The notes below the pieces were generated by a model. It saw only the letters and a program-made list of their open reading frames with translations, was not told where the DNA came from and searched no databases. A stretch of 64,000 bases of DNA from Phytopythium helicoides (Eukaryota > Oomycota > Peronosporomycetes > Pythiales > Pythiaceae), in the NCBI GenBank assembly GCA_024867545.1, contig JANFNE010000008.1, positions 828,501-892,500 on the forward strand, written 5' to 3'. Numbering within the stretch: the first letter of the stretch is position 1; the number at the start of each line of letters is the position of its first letter. A program made the translations under genes and the position numbers. Positions 42,811-52,528 of this stretch are shown piece by piece.

Positions 42811-43217
42811 CATGCGTTGCGCTATGAAGTAATGCGAGTCCAATTCCAACTCTCTTTACTCCATTGCAGCATATAGCCTCAACGTTGACACGACCATAAT
42901 GGTTCAACTTAGGAGTCTACTCTGATTAAGCCAGCACGAACTGTCGATTGTACGAAGACAACGATCTGCTAGGGATCAATGAGGAGATGTTGTATTGCGG
43001 CCGCATTCATTTCTACTGACTTGGATAGCATCGCTGTCATAGACAGCCGCGGCTGAAGTCAGTTGGTTTGTGAAATCAATCTACCCCATGAATGTTCTTG
43101 CGGATGCTGGCTTGCTGTGAAGGCTCAGACGTCAGTAGATAGAGGTCGCGAGCTTGCTTCTCCTCGTTCATCCACTTCTAGATTTGACAGCTAGCTGGTA
43201 GACACCAAGAATTGAGG
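42811..43217. other. Intergenic, nothing recognised
   Basis: About 400 nt spacer between acetyltransferase genes; AT-richer than the genes, no repeat seen. Confidence 0.4.
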
Positions 43218-43772
43218 ATGACCCTCACAACGAAGCCCACAATCGACAAACCCGCCATTTCAGTGCGCCAATTCGCTGCCGCCGATGGAGCGACCGTTGC
43301 TAAGCTCTTCTACGACGTCATCCTGTCCCTTTACCCCGACCCGACCCACGAGGCTTATCATCAGTGGCGCGCGTTTGCCGAGAAGCGCCTTCAGACCGAC
43401 ATGACCAACATTTATGCCACTTACATCGCACCTGGCGGTAACTTTTGGGTCGCTACAGCCACCGACACGTCTGGAAGTGAGCGTATTGCTGGCATGGCTG
43501 GTCTCGAGCGCAAGTCCGATACTGTTTGCGAAGTACGAAGCGTGTTTGTGAGCGTTGATCACCACCGCCTGGGTGTGGGTCGTGCGCTCATGGCAAGGAT
43601 GGAAGCGTGGTCGCGAGAGCAAGGTTTGAAGAGCTTGTTCTTAACAACACCAGCATGGAACCGACAGTCGCGCGGTTTCTACGAGTCTCTGGGGTATGAG
43701 CTTCGCCTCCACGAGTCACCACTCGTCGTGCTTGGCGTTGTCGAGCTCTCCGAGTATGTCAAGCAGCTGTAG
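43218..43772 (+). CDS. GNAT acetyltransferase 3
   Basis: Single exon, 184 residues, first ATG MTLTTKPTIDKPAISVRQFA. It belongs to the second subgroup of the cluster: KLFYDVILSLYPDPTHEAYH, IAPGGNFWVATATDTSGSER, EVRSVFVSVDHHRLGVGRAL and GFYESLGYELRLHESPLVVL. Canonical R/Q-x-x-G-x-G/A loop (HRLGVGRAL). Substrate unknown. Confidence 0.88.
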   Translation: MTLTTKPTIDKPAISVRQFAAADGATVAKLFYDVILSLYPDPTHEAYHQWRAFAEKRLQTDMTNIYATYIAPGGNFWVATATDTSGSERIAGMAGLERKSDTVCEVRSVFVSVDHHRLGVGRALMARMEAWSREQGLKSLFLTTPAWNRQSRGFYESLGYELRLHESPLVVLGVVELSEYVKQL

Positions 43773-44265
43773 CTTGTTAAGCTTTCGGTTTCAATTGCTA
43801 CCTGCAGTCATTGGGGTGGAAAACTCGGTCTCACGATCAATAATCCAGGTTTTGTACGGATCGAGGTCGAGCAGCTCGGGCATTCGCTTCAGATTGGAAA
43901 TGATAAGTAGAGAGGCGTGCAAGATGAATAGGAGCCCCGCTGGCTGACATCGTCTCGTGCTTGTCTCGTGTTGCGGATGATTTGCGGGTGTTGCCTTCGA
44001 AGACCGCAGACACATAAAACTCTGGTCAAGCTTCCGTGGACAATGACCAAAGCTTCCTGAAACTGGCATTTCGCTGTGTTCAAGATATTTTGGGGAGAAC
44101 TCTGATGAGATGACCACTTGATTAGAAGCTGTGATGTTGAGATGAGCCGGCACTGCTCACCTCGGCAATTCACATCCCGACTGAAGGACCAACCTCAGTT
44201 TCTCTTCACGTCCACTTCCACTTCTCTCAGCTCCAAGTGATTTTAGCACCCTGCGTCGATCTGAA
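43773..44265. other. Intergenic, nothing recognised
   Basis: About 490 nt spacer inside the acetyltransferase cluster; no gene, repeat or RNA element identified. Confidence 0.4.
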
Positions 44266-44816
44266 ATGATGGCGCAGGTTTCAACCGCAATGAAACCAAC
44301 CATTTCGGTGCGCCAGTATTCGTCCGAAGACCAGCCATCCATTGCCAAGCTCTTCTACGAGGTTATGCTGACGCGTTACACCGACCCGAGCTCCGAAATG
44401 CATCTTCCGGGGAGAGAGTACGCCCAGAAGCGGCTGCAAACTGACCTCGCAGATATTCACGGCTCTTACATCGCAACGAGGGAAACTTCTGGGTCGCCGT
44501 AGCTACTGATGGAGCTGGGAGCGAGCGTATTGCTGGCATTATTGGACTCGATCGCAAGTCCGAAGCAGTTGGCGAGGTTCGCAGTGTGTTTGTGAGCGTG
44601 GATCATCACCGCCTCGGAGTTGGTCGCGCTCTCGTGTCGACGCTCCAACACTGGGCAAGAGAGAATGGCTTCCAGCGACTGTTCCTGACCACGACGGCAG
44701 ATAACCTGCAGTCTCGAGGATTCTATGAGTCCCTGGGCTTCGAGTACCAGCCACACGATCCCCCGCTGCTGATGCTGGGTCGTATCGAGCTCGCAGAGTA
44801 CGTGCAGCTCCTTTAG
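44266..44816 (+). pseudogene. GNAT acetyltransferase 4, single frameshift
   Basis: The frame from ATG at 44266 stops at 44502 after YIATRETSGSP. Homology resumes one frame over and runs to the stop at 44816 (VRSVFVSVDHHRLGVGRALV, FYESLGFEYQ). Compared with GNAT 6, which reads gctacggggggaaac, this copy has gcaacgagggaaac, one G fewer, which explains the shift. The invariant Trp in LPWRE is also Gly (LPGRE), suggesting relaxed constraint. The stretch 44320-44440 is almost identical to GNAT 6. Confidence 0.8.
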
Positions 44817-45133
44817 TCTACTGTTGCAGATAGAAAGATAATCGAGCATTGCGTTGGCCCACAAGATTTCAGTTGCTTTGTGATGCTCTGTGCTGATGCT
44901 GTGGCTCGCGAGTGTATGGTTTCATCAACGCGTTCATTGAGCTCGAGTCTTGGAGCTCTCATGCGCAGCAACCCATCTGGGCGATCGCTTTTGAGGGGAT
45001 TGATGTGATGAGTTGGTGATTGGAGGGCCAAGTCCTGATTACACCTCGACACTCCCAACTTCCTGCACTTCACGCTCACTCTCGCTTTTCACATCTTCAA
45101 GCGGTAGCTCCAACTCGAGGCAAACCAACCAAC
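44817..45133. other. Intergenic, nothing recognised
   Basis: About 320 nt spacer in the cluster; frames open upstream of the next ATG but without similarity to the family. Confidence 0.35.
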
Positions 45134-45700
45134 ATGGCGGCCACGGCACAATCTTTGAGCCCAGCCGCGACGGAGAAGCCGACCATTTCGGTGCGCCAGT
45201 TCACACCAGAAGACCAATCCGCCGTTGCCAAGCTCTTCTACGATGTGATGGACACCCGCTTCGCCGACCCGACCAGCGCCATGTACCATCCGTGGCGGGA
45301 TTTTGCAAAGAAACGACTCCAGACCGACTTGGCCGATATCCACGCCTCCTATATCGCAGTTGGGAACAACTTCTGGGTCGCAGTGGCAACCGACTTGACC
45401 GGCAAAGAGCGTATCGTTGGGATGGCGGGACTCGAGCGCAAGTCTGAGACTCTAGGTGAGGTCCGCAGCGTGTTTGTGAGCGTTGATCATCACCGCCTAG
45501 GAGTTGGGCGTGCCCTCATGATGACTCTAGAGGAGTGGGCGAGATCGAATGGCTTTCAACGCCTGTTCCTGACCACTTCGGCCGAAAACCAAAAGTCACG
45601 CGCTTTTTACGAATCTTTCGGCTTCTGTTACCAGCCGCACGATCCTCCACTCATCATGCTAGGACTCAATGAGCTGGTAGAGTACGTGAAGCTCTTGTAA
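45134..45700 (+). CDS. GNAT acetyltransferase 5
   Basis: Single exon, 188 residues from MAATAQSLSPAATEKPTISV; upstream in-frame codons lack similarity, and this ATG has a good context (aacatggcg). Motifs: KLFYDVMDTRFADPTSAMYH, GNNFWVAVATDLTGKERIVG, HHRLGVGRALMMTLEEWARS, FYESFGFCYQPHDPPLIML. The usual PGGNFW is VGNNFW. Substrate unknown. Confidence 0.88.
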   Translation: MAATAQSLSPAATEKPTISVRQFTPEDQSAVAKLFYDVMDTRFADPTSAMYHPWRDFAKKRLQTDLADIHASYIAVGNNFWVAVATDLTGKERIVGMAGLERKSETLGEVRSVFVSVDHHRLGVGRALMMTLEEWARSNGFQRLFLTTSAENQKSRAFYESFGFCYQPHDPPLIMLGLNELVEYVKLL

Positions 45701-45931
45701 AAGTTATCTTCGTGACAACGAGCCTACCATTTCGCCAATACAAGATATCATGTTGGCTCTGATGGGATGACTTGGTGATTACCTTTCTCTGATTGGAAGT
45801 TGTCGTGCTTAGATGACCAGCGCTTTATGTACCACTCCCCCAAGCTGCTTTGACCAAGCGGAGAAATGCTCAGTTTCCATTCCACCAACTTCCTGCGATA
45901 CCTTTCCTCCAGCTTAGTTGATCACTTCGAG

Positions 45932-46498
45932 ATGACGGCCTCTGCGAACTCTTCGACCGCTGATGCAGCCAAGAAGCCGATCGTCTTGGTGCGTCAGTTC
46001 TCATCCGAAGACCAGCCATCCATTGCCAAGCTCTTCTACGAAGTTATGCTGACGCGTTACACCGACCCGAGCTCCGAAATGCATCTTCCGTGGCGAGAGT
46101 ACGCCCAGAAGCGACTGCAAACGGACCTCGCGGATATTCACGGGAGCTACATTGCTACGGGGGGAAACTTCTGGGTCGCTGTAGCTACCGATGCAGCTGG
46201 GGTCGAGCGTATTGCTGGCATTATTGGCCTCGATCGCAAGTCCGAGACGGTTGGCGAGATTCGCAGCGTGTTTGTCGGAGTGGAATACCATCGCCTCGGA
46301 ATTGGCCGCGCTCTCATGTCGACACTCCAACACTGGGCGAAGCAGAATGGCATCCAACGACTGTTCCTGACCACGAGGGCCGAGAACCCGCAGTCTCGAG
46401 GATTCTACGAGTCCATGGGTTTTCGTGTCCGACCGCACAACCCTCCACTACTGATCCTGGATCGCATCGAAGTTGCAGAGTACGAGCAACTGCTGTAG
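45932..46498 (+). CDS. GNAT acetyltransferase 6
   Basis: Single exon, 188 residues from MTASANSSTADAAKKPIVLV. Motifs: SIAKLFYEVMLTRYTDPSSE, TGGNFWVAVATDAAGVERIA, YHRLGIGRALMSTLQHWAKQ, FYESMGFRVRPHNPPLLILD. Its 5' third is nearly identical to GNAT 4, implying recent duplication or conversion. It appears to be the functional partner of that broken copy. Confidence 0.88.
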   Translation: MTASANSSTADAAKKPIVLVRQFSSEDQPSIAKLFYEVMLTRYTDPSSEMHLPWREYAQKRLQTDLADIHGSYIATGGNFWVAVATDAAGVERIAGIIGLDRKSETVGEIRSVFVGVEYHRLGIGRALMSTLQHWAKQNGIQRLFLTTRAENPQSRGFYESMGFRVRPHNPPLLILDRIEVAEYEQLL

Positions 46499-46831
46499 TC
46501 TGAGTAGTTTGTCGACTAAGCACACTGCTCCTATACCATCTACGATCTTGGCTCACGCAGTATAGCCAAGGTATCTATGACCCCGAAGGATCTCTTCCCG
46601 TTGTACATGTGTGTAAGGTTCGCTCTCAGCCGCTTCTGGTGGCCTTGGCTGCCTCCATGAAAGGTCAGCCGACCGATCACCTCGGATTGGATGGTGCGGT
46701 GATTAGACGCAGGAGCGCTGCGGCGGTCGCAAATCAGTGGATGAGCGTGCTGGCCCTGCTTGGCGAGCGTCGCGACTGCTCACTCCTGCAGTCGGCAGTC
46801 ACGAGGAGCTCCCCTCGCAGTCCACCTCGCC
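46499..46831. other. Intergenic, nothing recognised
   Basis: About 330 nt spacer before the last acetyltransferase gene; composition rises sharply in GC towards its 3' end. Confidence 0.35.
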
Positions 46832-47410
46832 ATGACCTTGACTTCTATCGACCCAAGCTCCGAGGCTGTGGACGGCAAGCCGACAATCACCGTGCGCGAG
46901 TACGAGCCAAGCGACCACGCCGCCATGGTCAAGCTGTACTCGGAGGCGATGGCCACTCGCTACGACGACCCGCAGCGCGAGATCGGGCTGCTGTGGCGCG
47001 CGTACACCGCGGAGCGGCTGCGCTCGGACCTGGCCGACGTGCACGGCGCGTACGTCGCTCCTGGCGGCAACTTCTGGGTGGCCGTGGCCACGGACGCGTC
47101 GGGCCGCGCGCGGCTGGCGGGCATGGCTGGTCTGCGGCGCCGGTCCGCGTCCGAGGGCGAGGTGCGCAGCGTGTTCGTGGGGCGGCAGCTGCAGCGGCTG
47201 GGCGTGGGCCGGCGGCTGCTGGCGGCGCTGCGGCGCTGGGCCGAGGCCCGCGGGCTCTCGCGGCTCTGGCTGACGACCGTGGCGGCCCACGCGCACGCGC
47301 GCGCCTTCTACGCGGCGCTGGGCTTCCGGCAGGCGGCGCGGGCTCGTGCCGCTCGTGCGGCTCGAGATGACGCTCGGCAGCGAAATCAGCGCCGGAAAAT
47401 CGCGATGTAG
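46832..47410 (+). CDS. GNAT acetyltransferase 7, probable altered C-terminus
   Basis: It starts MTLTSIDPSSEAVDGKPTIT. The core motifs are intact: APGGNFWVAVATDASGRARL, EVRSVFVGRQLQRLGVGRRL, LGFRQ. After LGFRQAAR the annotated frame becomes an Ala/Arg run ending RRKIAM. One frame over, the same DNA reads GLVPLVRLEMTL, which matches the family ending (PPLLILDRIEVAEY). A one-base indel near 47335-47342 therefore probably changed the last strand. GC content is far higher than in GNAT 1-6. Activity uncertain because the C-terminal strand shapes the substrate site. Confidence 0.75.
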   Translation: MTLTSIDPSSEAVDGKPTITVREYEPSDHAAMVKLYSEAMATRYDDPQREIGLLWRAYTAERLRSDLADVHGAYVAPGGNFWVAVATDASGRARLAGMAGLRRRSASEGEVRSVFVGRQLQRLGVGRRLLAALRRWAEARGLSRLWLTTVAAHAHARAFYAALGFRQAARARAARAARDDARQRNQRRKIAM

Positions 47411-47598
47411 GTAGCGATTAGCCAATCAGCGCGCGTAATTGCGTCCCCAAAATAGCTGCTTTCGCCCGCGAGGGATTCCCGCGCTCCTCTCCCCCCCGCC
47501 CATATGCAGACCGCCCCGCCGCGAGAAGAGCGCGCCGCCGCCGCCGCCGCCGCCGCCGCGCCGCCAGCTCGCCTCCCGCAGTTCGCGCCCCGCCGCTC

Positions 47599-49535
47599 AT
47601 GGTGTGGGCCACGCTGTCGCTCGGCGCCATCGCGCTGTCGCTGCTGTCCACGGGGCTCACGACCGCGCGGCTGCGGCGCAACTGGGACCTGCACGTGTCG
47701 AGCGTGCGCTGGCTGTTCGTCGCCTTCTTCGGCTACTTCTGCGCCTACTACGCCTCGCGCCTCGCGTACCTAGTGTACGTGCGCTTTGCGCCAGAAGATG
47801 CCGTGGCCAAGGGCGACGCAGACGTCGCCGCGCTGTACGAGCGCTACAGCACCATGGGCATCTACACGGTGCTCAACTTCCGCGCCACCAGCGACCCCTA
47901 CGTCACCGCGCTGCTATGCCTAGGCGACACGCTGCTCTTCGCCAGCGCCGTCTGGATGTTCCCGCTCAGCTACGAGCTATCGCACATCGCCACCAAGTCC
48001 ATGGACAGAGGACCCGAGAAGGAGAAGCAGCAGATTCGGACCTACAGCTGCTACGTGCACGCGCTCATCGGCACCTACGCCGCGCTAGAGGTCGCGCTCT
48101 CCATCGCCTACGGCGGGTACACTACGGCCACCCAGCGCTGCCTGCTCTCCATCTACTTCATCCAGTTCTTCAGCTTCTTCTACATGATCTGGCTCATCGT
48201 GCGCCTTCGCATCGGCGGCAGGAAATACGAGAACGTCAGAGGTCAGTTCGTGACCTCCCCCATCTACCAGCGCCTCACGCGCATCATGTAAGTGCTGTGA
48301 GCGTGTTCAGCAACGTTGTTGGATGGGCTGGCTCTTCTAACATTCATGTTGGCTGCTACAGGGCCATCTACGCGATCTTCTCGTTCCAGTACCAGCTCAT
48401 GTCGGTCGTCATGTATTCGACCCCCAATAGCGAAGACATCCTCGTCAGCTTCATCAGCGTCTCATCCATCATCTACAGCCTCGCGGGGATGGCGCTCTCG
48501 GTCACCACCATGTGCAGCCAGGTGTGCGTGCTCCAAGCTTGCCACTACTGCTTGCCAGACGACGTTGAGGCCCAGATGCAAGCGCGACTTATGCAAGCCG
48601 GCGGGGAGTTGTCGACTCCTCGTGACACACTGGCGCATGAACTAGTCGAGCCACCCCTTGTGAATCCTGTGTTCGTGTTTACCGACATTGAGTCGTCCAG
48701 CGCGCTCTGGGGCATCGGAGACGGCACCATGATGCAGCGCGCAACCGAATTGCACGACAACATTTTACGCTCGTCGCTGACCAAGTACCGAGGATACGAG
48801 ATCACGACGGCAGGCGACGCGTTCCAGCTCGCTTTTCACACGATCCGTGAGGCTGTCGAATACTGCTTGGATGTGCAGCTGCAGCTGCTGGTGGCTAACT
48901 GGCCCAAAGAGCTGCATCAAGCGCTCCCAGCGACTCGAAAGCACCGCTCTGGTCATCGCCTAATCTTCAACGGACTTCGAGTGCGCATGGGCATCCACGA
49001 TGCCATCGAGTCGGACGGACCACTTATTCTCGACGTACACGCTGTGACTGGCAAGATGATCTACACCGGTGCAGCTGAAGTGATTGCGAACGAGATTGGT
49101 GATCTGGGTGGTGGCGGTCAAATTCTCGTCACCAAACGCATTGCAGACTGGCTGTTCATGTACGAGGACCTGGTGTCGATCGAATGTTTGGTGGAGCGCG
49201 TTGGTGAATACGCGATCCCGCAGATCAACGCGAAGCTAGAAGTGTTCCAGGTGCTGCCAGAGGTGCTGAGCGGTCGACGGAAGTTGTTCCCATCGACGTT
49301 GCGGAAACGTACAGCGACCACTTCATTCGGTACCGCCGGGTCGTTCGGCACCGTGGGGTCCTTCACTGGCCAGATGTCTGGCAATCGCGAGCGCCTCAAT
49401 AGCGCGGCCTTTATGAGACGACTGGCGCAGCAACAGGAGTATCAGCAACAGCGGCCACTGGCGCGTCATGCGTCGCAGCAGTCGGTCTTCGGCCGGCCAA
49501 GCGATCTGTTCTACGCGCGGTCGACGAGCATGTAA
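47599..49535 (+). CDS. 7TM-class III cyclase, copy 5 (intact)
   Basis: Exons 47599-48287 and 48362-49535; the 74-nt intron (gtaagt...cag) splits the ATG of RIM|AIYAIF in phase 2; 620 residues. Seven hydrophobic segments lie at about 2-24, 36-60, 101-127, 146-168, 180-203, 230-250 and 258-282. The cyclase domain (about 318-510) starts NPVFVFTDIESSSALW. Metal Asp positions are kept (FTDIES, TAGDAF). The purine-selecting Lys is Thr, and the Asn/Arg pair is Glu/Asn (YTGAAEVIANEIG). The C-terminal tail is Ser/Gln-rich with three GTxGSFGT-like repeats. It lies 40 kb from copies 1-4, just after the GNAT cluster. Expected topology: extracytosolic N-terminus, cytosolic cyclase domain. Confidence 0.87.
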
Positions 49536-50431
49536 AGTAGCGAAAACTATTCCTTTCTAGCTGCATGATTTCCTCCAATTATAAGGAGTGTGCTGTGCGT
49601 GTGGACTCTTGAGTACCACGCGTTAACTGCCTCATTTTCACGTTCAGCATGGTGGAAGCAATGTCAACGAGAGTAACGATCAGGGCGTAGACTCAAATTT
49701 ATGCAAGCGGGAGGAACAACATAATTGCGTTTGGTCAAAAACAGAAATGCAGCGAGTTGGAGTTCCTTTGAATGGTGGTGCAAAATCTGTTGGCAAACAC
49801 TACAACCTCAAGAGCCCCAACATGCCGAGATTTCTCTAAACGTTCAAAGATCAACAAAGATCCGCATCAAGAATTCTCCAACAGCCACACCGGCATGATA
49901 TCGAACTCAAAGATTTTCAGCAGCTTCTTCTAATCAGTTGAACATCATCGGATTGGGACAGATGCACTTGCAGCCAGGGCGTCCGACGGACAGACAACAG
50001 ATCGTCGTGATGTCTCTCGAGTCGACCGCAACACATCTCACCTGCACAGCTTGAGAATCTCAAGCTGTGCAGGTGAGATGTGCCGCGGTCGCGTGAACAC
50101 TTGTCGATCACACGATGTGATCCACCAAGAGCTGCACCCAGGACTTGAATTGGATGCGGCGATGGCTTCTCGTGAGATCGATTAAAAGCTTCAGCTTTTC
50201 GCGATGCGACGGAAAGACACTGCAAGGGGAAGACAAATGGATGGATGAGAGAACATGGTACATTGGTTTGTCGTGTTACTCCACGGTCAAAACTCCGCAT
50301 GTATTAGCGCCGCTACATGTAGCAGTACAGTTGCGGCAAGCAAGCAAACATGCTCGCTGTCCAACAGTCAACGTCTAGACGAAAATGCAGACTCTCCAAG
50401 GAGAGACGCTCGTCACGCTTCGCACGCGTGC
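49536..50431. other. Intergenic region containing a long palindrome
   Basis: About 900 nt between convergent genes with no supportable gene; it holds the 34-bp inverted repeat listed separately. Confidence 0.4.
50023..50091. repeat. 34-bp inverted repeat with 1-nt centre
   Basis: The arms 50023-50056 and 50058-50091 are reverse complements with two adjacent mismatches (aa/gg); the inner 24 bp (acatctcacctgcacagctt...) are perfect around a single central A at 50057. Unrelated in sequence to the hairpin at 17880. It could be a foldback element or give a hairpin RNA. Confidence 0.92.
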
Positions 50432-51700
50432 TTACATGGCGCAGTTCTTGGTGCTACCGGTCGAGGCGGTGGTCGTGGTGGCGGCAGGCGTAGCGGCAGG
50501 AGCGGCCGTGGTGGTGGCGTCCGTCGCGGTCGTGGGGGCCGGGGTCACCGCGGGGGTCGAGGCCGAGCTGCCATCCGTCTCGTCATCGTAGGACGAGTCA
50601 TCGTCGTAGTCGCCCGAGTCCGAGTCGTCCTCGTAGGTGTTCGTGGACTCGGTCGTGGTCGTTGCCGCGGGGGCAGTGGTCGTCGTGGCGTCGGTCGTCG
50701 TGGGCGCAGCCGTCGTGGACGCGGGCGCAGTCGTCGACGTGGTGTCGGCGGTGGTCGGCGCAGCCGTCGTGGACGCGGGCGCGGTCGTGGTCGTGGTGTT
50801 CGAGCTCGTGGAGCCATCGCCCGACGGGATCGTCACGTGCTGCGTGGTGGTGTCCGAGCCGAAGAGACCGAAGTGCGTCTCGTAGTCGGCACCCGAGTAG
50901 CTGGTGGTCGTGTCGAACATCATGAAGTAGTAGGAGTTGCCGACGCTCTCCGACCAGGTGACGAAGTCGTCAATGTACTGCTGCATGCCGTCGTACGAGG
51001 GCGTGTTGCCCTGGTACGTCGAGCCGGCGTAGGGCCAGCCCGTCTCGGTGACGTGCATCTTGTCGGTCGAGTAGCCGGCCGAGATCATCTGCTGCCACTG
51101 GGCCTCGAGCTTGGTGACGGCGCTGTCGTCTCCGTTGGTGAAGAACGGGTAGATGTTGACACCAATGACGTCGCAGGCAGCGTACAGCGAGGCCGTGTTG
51201 GATGTCTCGAGCCACTCGTTGATGCGCTGCACGGTGCCGACCTTGACGCCCGTGCCCGAGACGCAGCTCTGCACGCGCTGGATGTAGGAGATGAGGTCGG
51301 CCGAGGACATGGATCCGAAGGAGCCATCGGCGTTGATGAGGTTCTCGTTGCCGACGTAGATGGCGTCGACGGCGTCCGGGTAGGACTTTGCGCCCGAGCA
51401 TGCGGCCTCAATCTCTGCGTCAATGAGGCTGGCGTCGGTGAGCTGCACGCCCGCGGCGATCTTGAGTCCCGCGCTGGCGGCGGCCTCGATGGCGTTGACG
51501 GAGCTGAAGAGCGTCTGGAAGGTGCGGATGCGCTGGAAGTAGGTGGCCGTGATGGAAAAGTCGCTAGCGATGACGGACGCGTCCACGGACGTGTGGTGCC
51601 ACGGCGCGTAGCAGACACCGGTGGACAGCGAGCCGGCGTCGGCGACCGCGGCCAGCGCGGCCATGGCGGCGAGCACGCCCATGTACTTGGCGCAGACCAT
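50432..51700 (-). CDS. Secreted GH17 beta-1,3-glucanase with Thr-rich tail
   Basis: Single exon, 422 residues from MVCAKYMGVLAAMAALAAVADA, a signal peptide ending about residue 22. The GH17 barrel spans about 25-300: GVCYAPW near the start, YVGNEN with acid/base Glu119, NIYPFF, and HVTETGWPYAG with nucleophile Glu219. Residues 303-422 are a mucin-like tail of (T/A/P)-rich repeats (TTAPASTTAAPTT) with an acidic YEDDSDSGDYDDD block; there is no hydrophobic GPI signal at the end (STKNCAM). GH17 enzymes cleave or remodel beta-1,3-glucan. Oomycete walls are beta-1,3/1,6-glucan, so self-wall remodelling is the likely role; the tail is probably O-glycosylated and may bind the wall. Confidence 0.9.
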   Translation of the reverse strand: MVCAKYMGVLAAMAALAAVADAGSLSTGVCYAPWHHTSVDASVIASDFSITATYFQRIRTFQTLFSSVNAIEAAASAGLKIAAGVQLTDASLIDAEIEAACSGAKSYPDAVDAIYVGNENLINADGSFGSMSSADLISYIQRVQSCVSGTGVKVGTVQRINEWLETSNTASLYAACDVIGVNIYPFFTNGDDSAVTKLEAQWQQMISAGYSTDKMHVTETGWPYAGSTYQGNTPSYDGMQQYIDDFVTWSESVGNSYYFMMFDTTTSYSGADYETHFGLFGSDTTTQHVTIPSGDGSTSSNTTTTTAPASTTAAPTTADTTSTTAPASTTAAPTTTDATTTTAPAATTTTESTNTYEDDSDSGDYDDDSSYDDETDGSSASTPAVTPAPTTATDATTTAAPAATPAATTTTASTGSTKNCAM

Positions 51701-52528
51701 GTCGAGGCTCGTGGGGGATAAGAAGCCGGGGGAGTGCGTCGGAGCGCGCGGATTGGGGAATGACTCAGAAGCGATCCCTGCCGGTCGTTTACACTGGGCC
51801 GCCTCTACTGCCACTGTCGCCGACAGTCGGTGCACAATGGTAAACCTGATGCAGCAGCCTCAGCATCAGGCTCGGCCAGATGGGCGCGAACCGCCTCCCG
51901 GATATACTTTCGCCAAGAGCGAACCGGACGTCGACAGCTGGTGAATCGCGTGCGTGGGCCGCGCGCGTCCGCATACTGGGCGCCAGTCGATTTCTGGGCG
52001 GCGGTTTCGCCATGCACCGACAGCTGGCGCGCGTGAACGGGGCTCTGTGGGTGAAAACCGAGCGCGAACGGACGACTGAGCGCGATGTTTGGATTTTCGA
52101 GCGCGACGAGTCAGCGCAGCGAGCCGGAGCGCGTCGATCGTCGAGCGTCTGATGCATTGATTCTCACAGGTTTTAGGGCTCGCGAGTGCGCGGGATCAGG
52201 CGGCTGCGCGCCGGCGCTCATAGGATCTCGCAGGTGCTCCGGTCCGCCCTTGCTGCTCTTGCTGATCGACTGACGAGCGACCTCCAGCTCGCGACGACAC
52301 CATGAGGCCGCGAGGTGTCGCACTCGCGCGTGCGCTCGGCTGGCCGCCGCGGCTGTCGGCGCCAGCGCATGCGCCCGTGTCGCGCCTGCAGCTGGACCCT
52401 GCGGCTTTCCACGGCGCGATCCGGCGGCTCCCGTGCCGAAAATTCGGCGACTGAGCAAAGCGATCCGATCCACGATCGCGCGGGATAAATAGACCTGTCG
52501 TATTGTACCTGTCCGTCGTCTGGATATG
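51701..52528. other. Intergenic, short frames only
   Basis: Region between GH17 and the ankyrin gene. A 35-residue frame at 51837 (MVNLMQQPQHQARPDGREPP, ending TFAKSEPDVDSW) and a frame ending at 52152 (LWVKTERERTTERDVWIFER) look protein-like and could be exons of a small plus-strand gene, but I could not join them with a convincing splice. Confidence 0.3.

Noticed and set aside
50255..51721. 488-codon plus-strand ORF over the GH17 gene
   Set aside because: Gly/Arg/Val-rich composition typical of an antisense shadow; the GH17 reading on the minus strand is certain.
51837..52152. Small plus-strand gene upstream of ankyrin protein 2
   Set aside because: Two protein-like frames exist but no consensus splice joins them; left as an intergenic remark.
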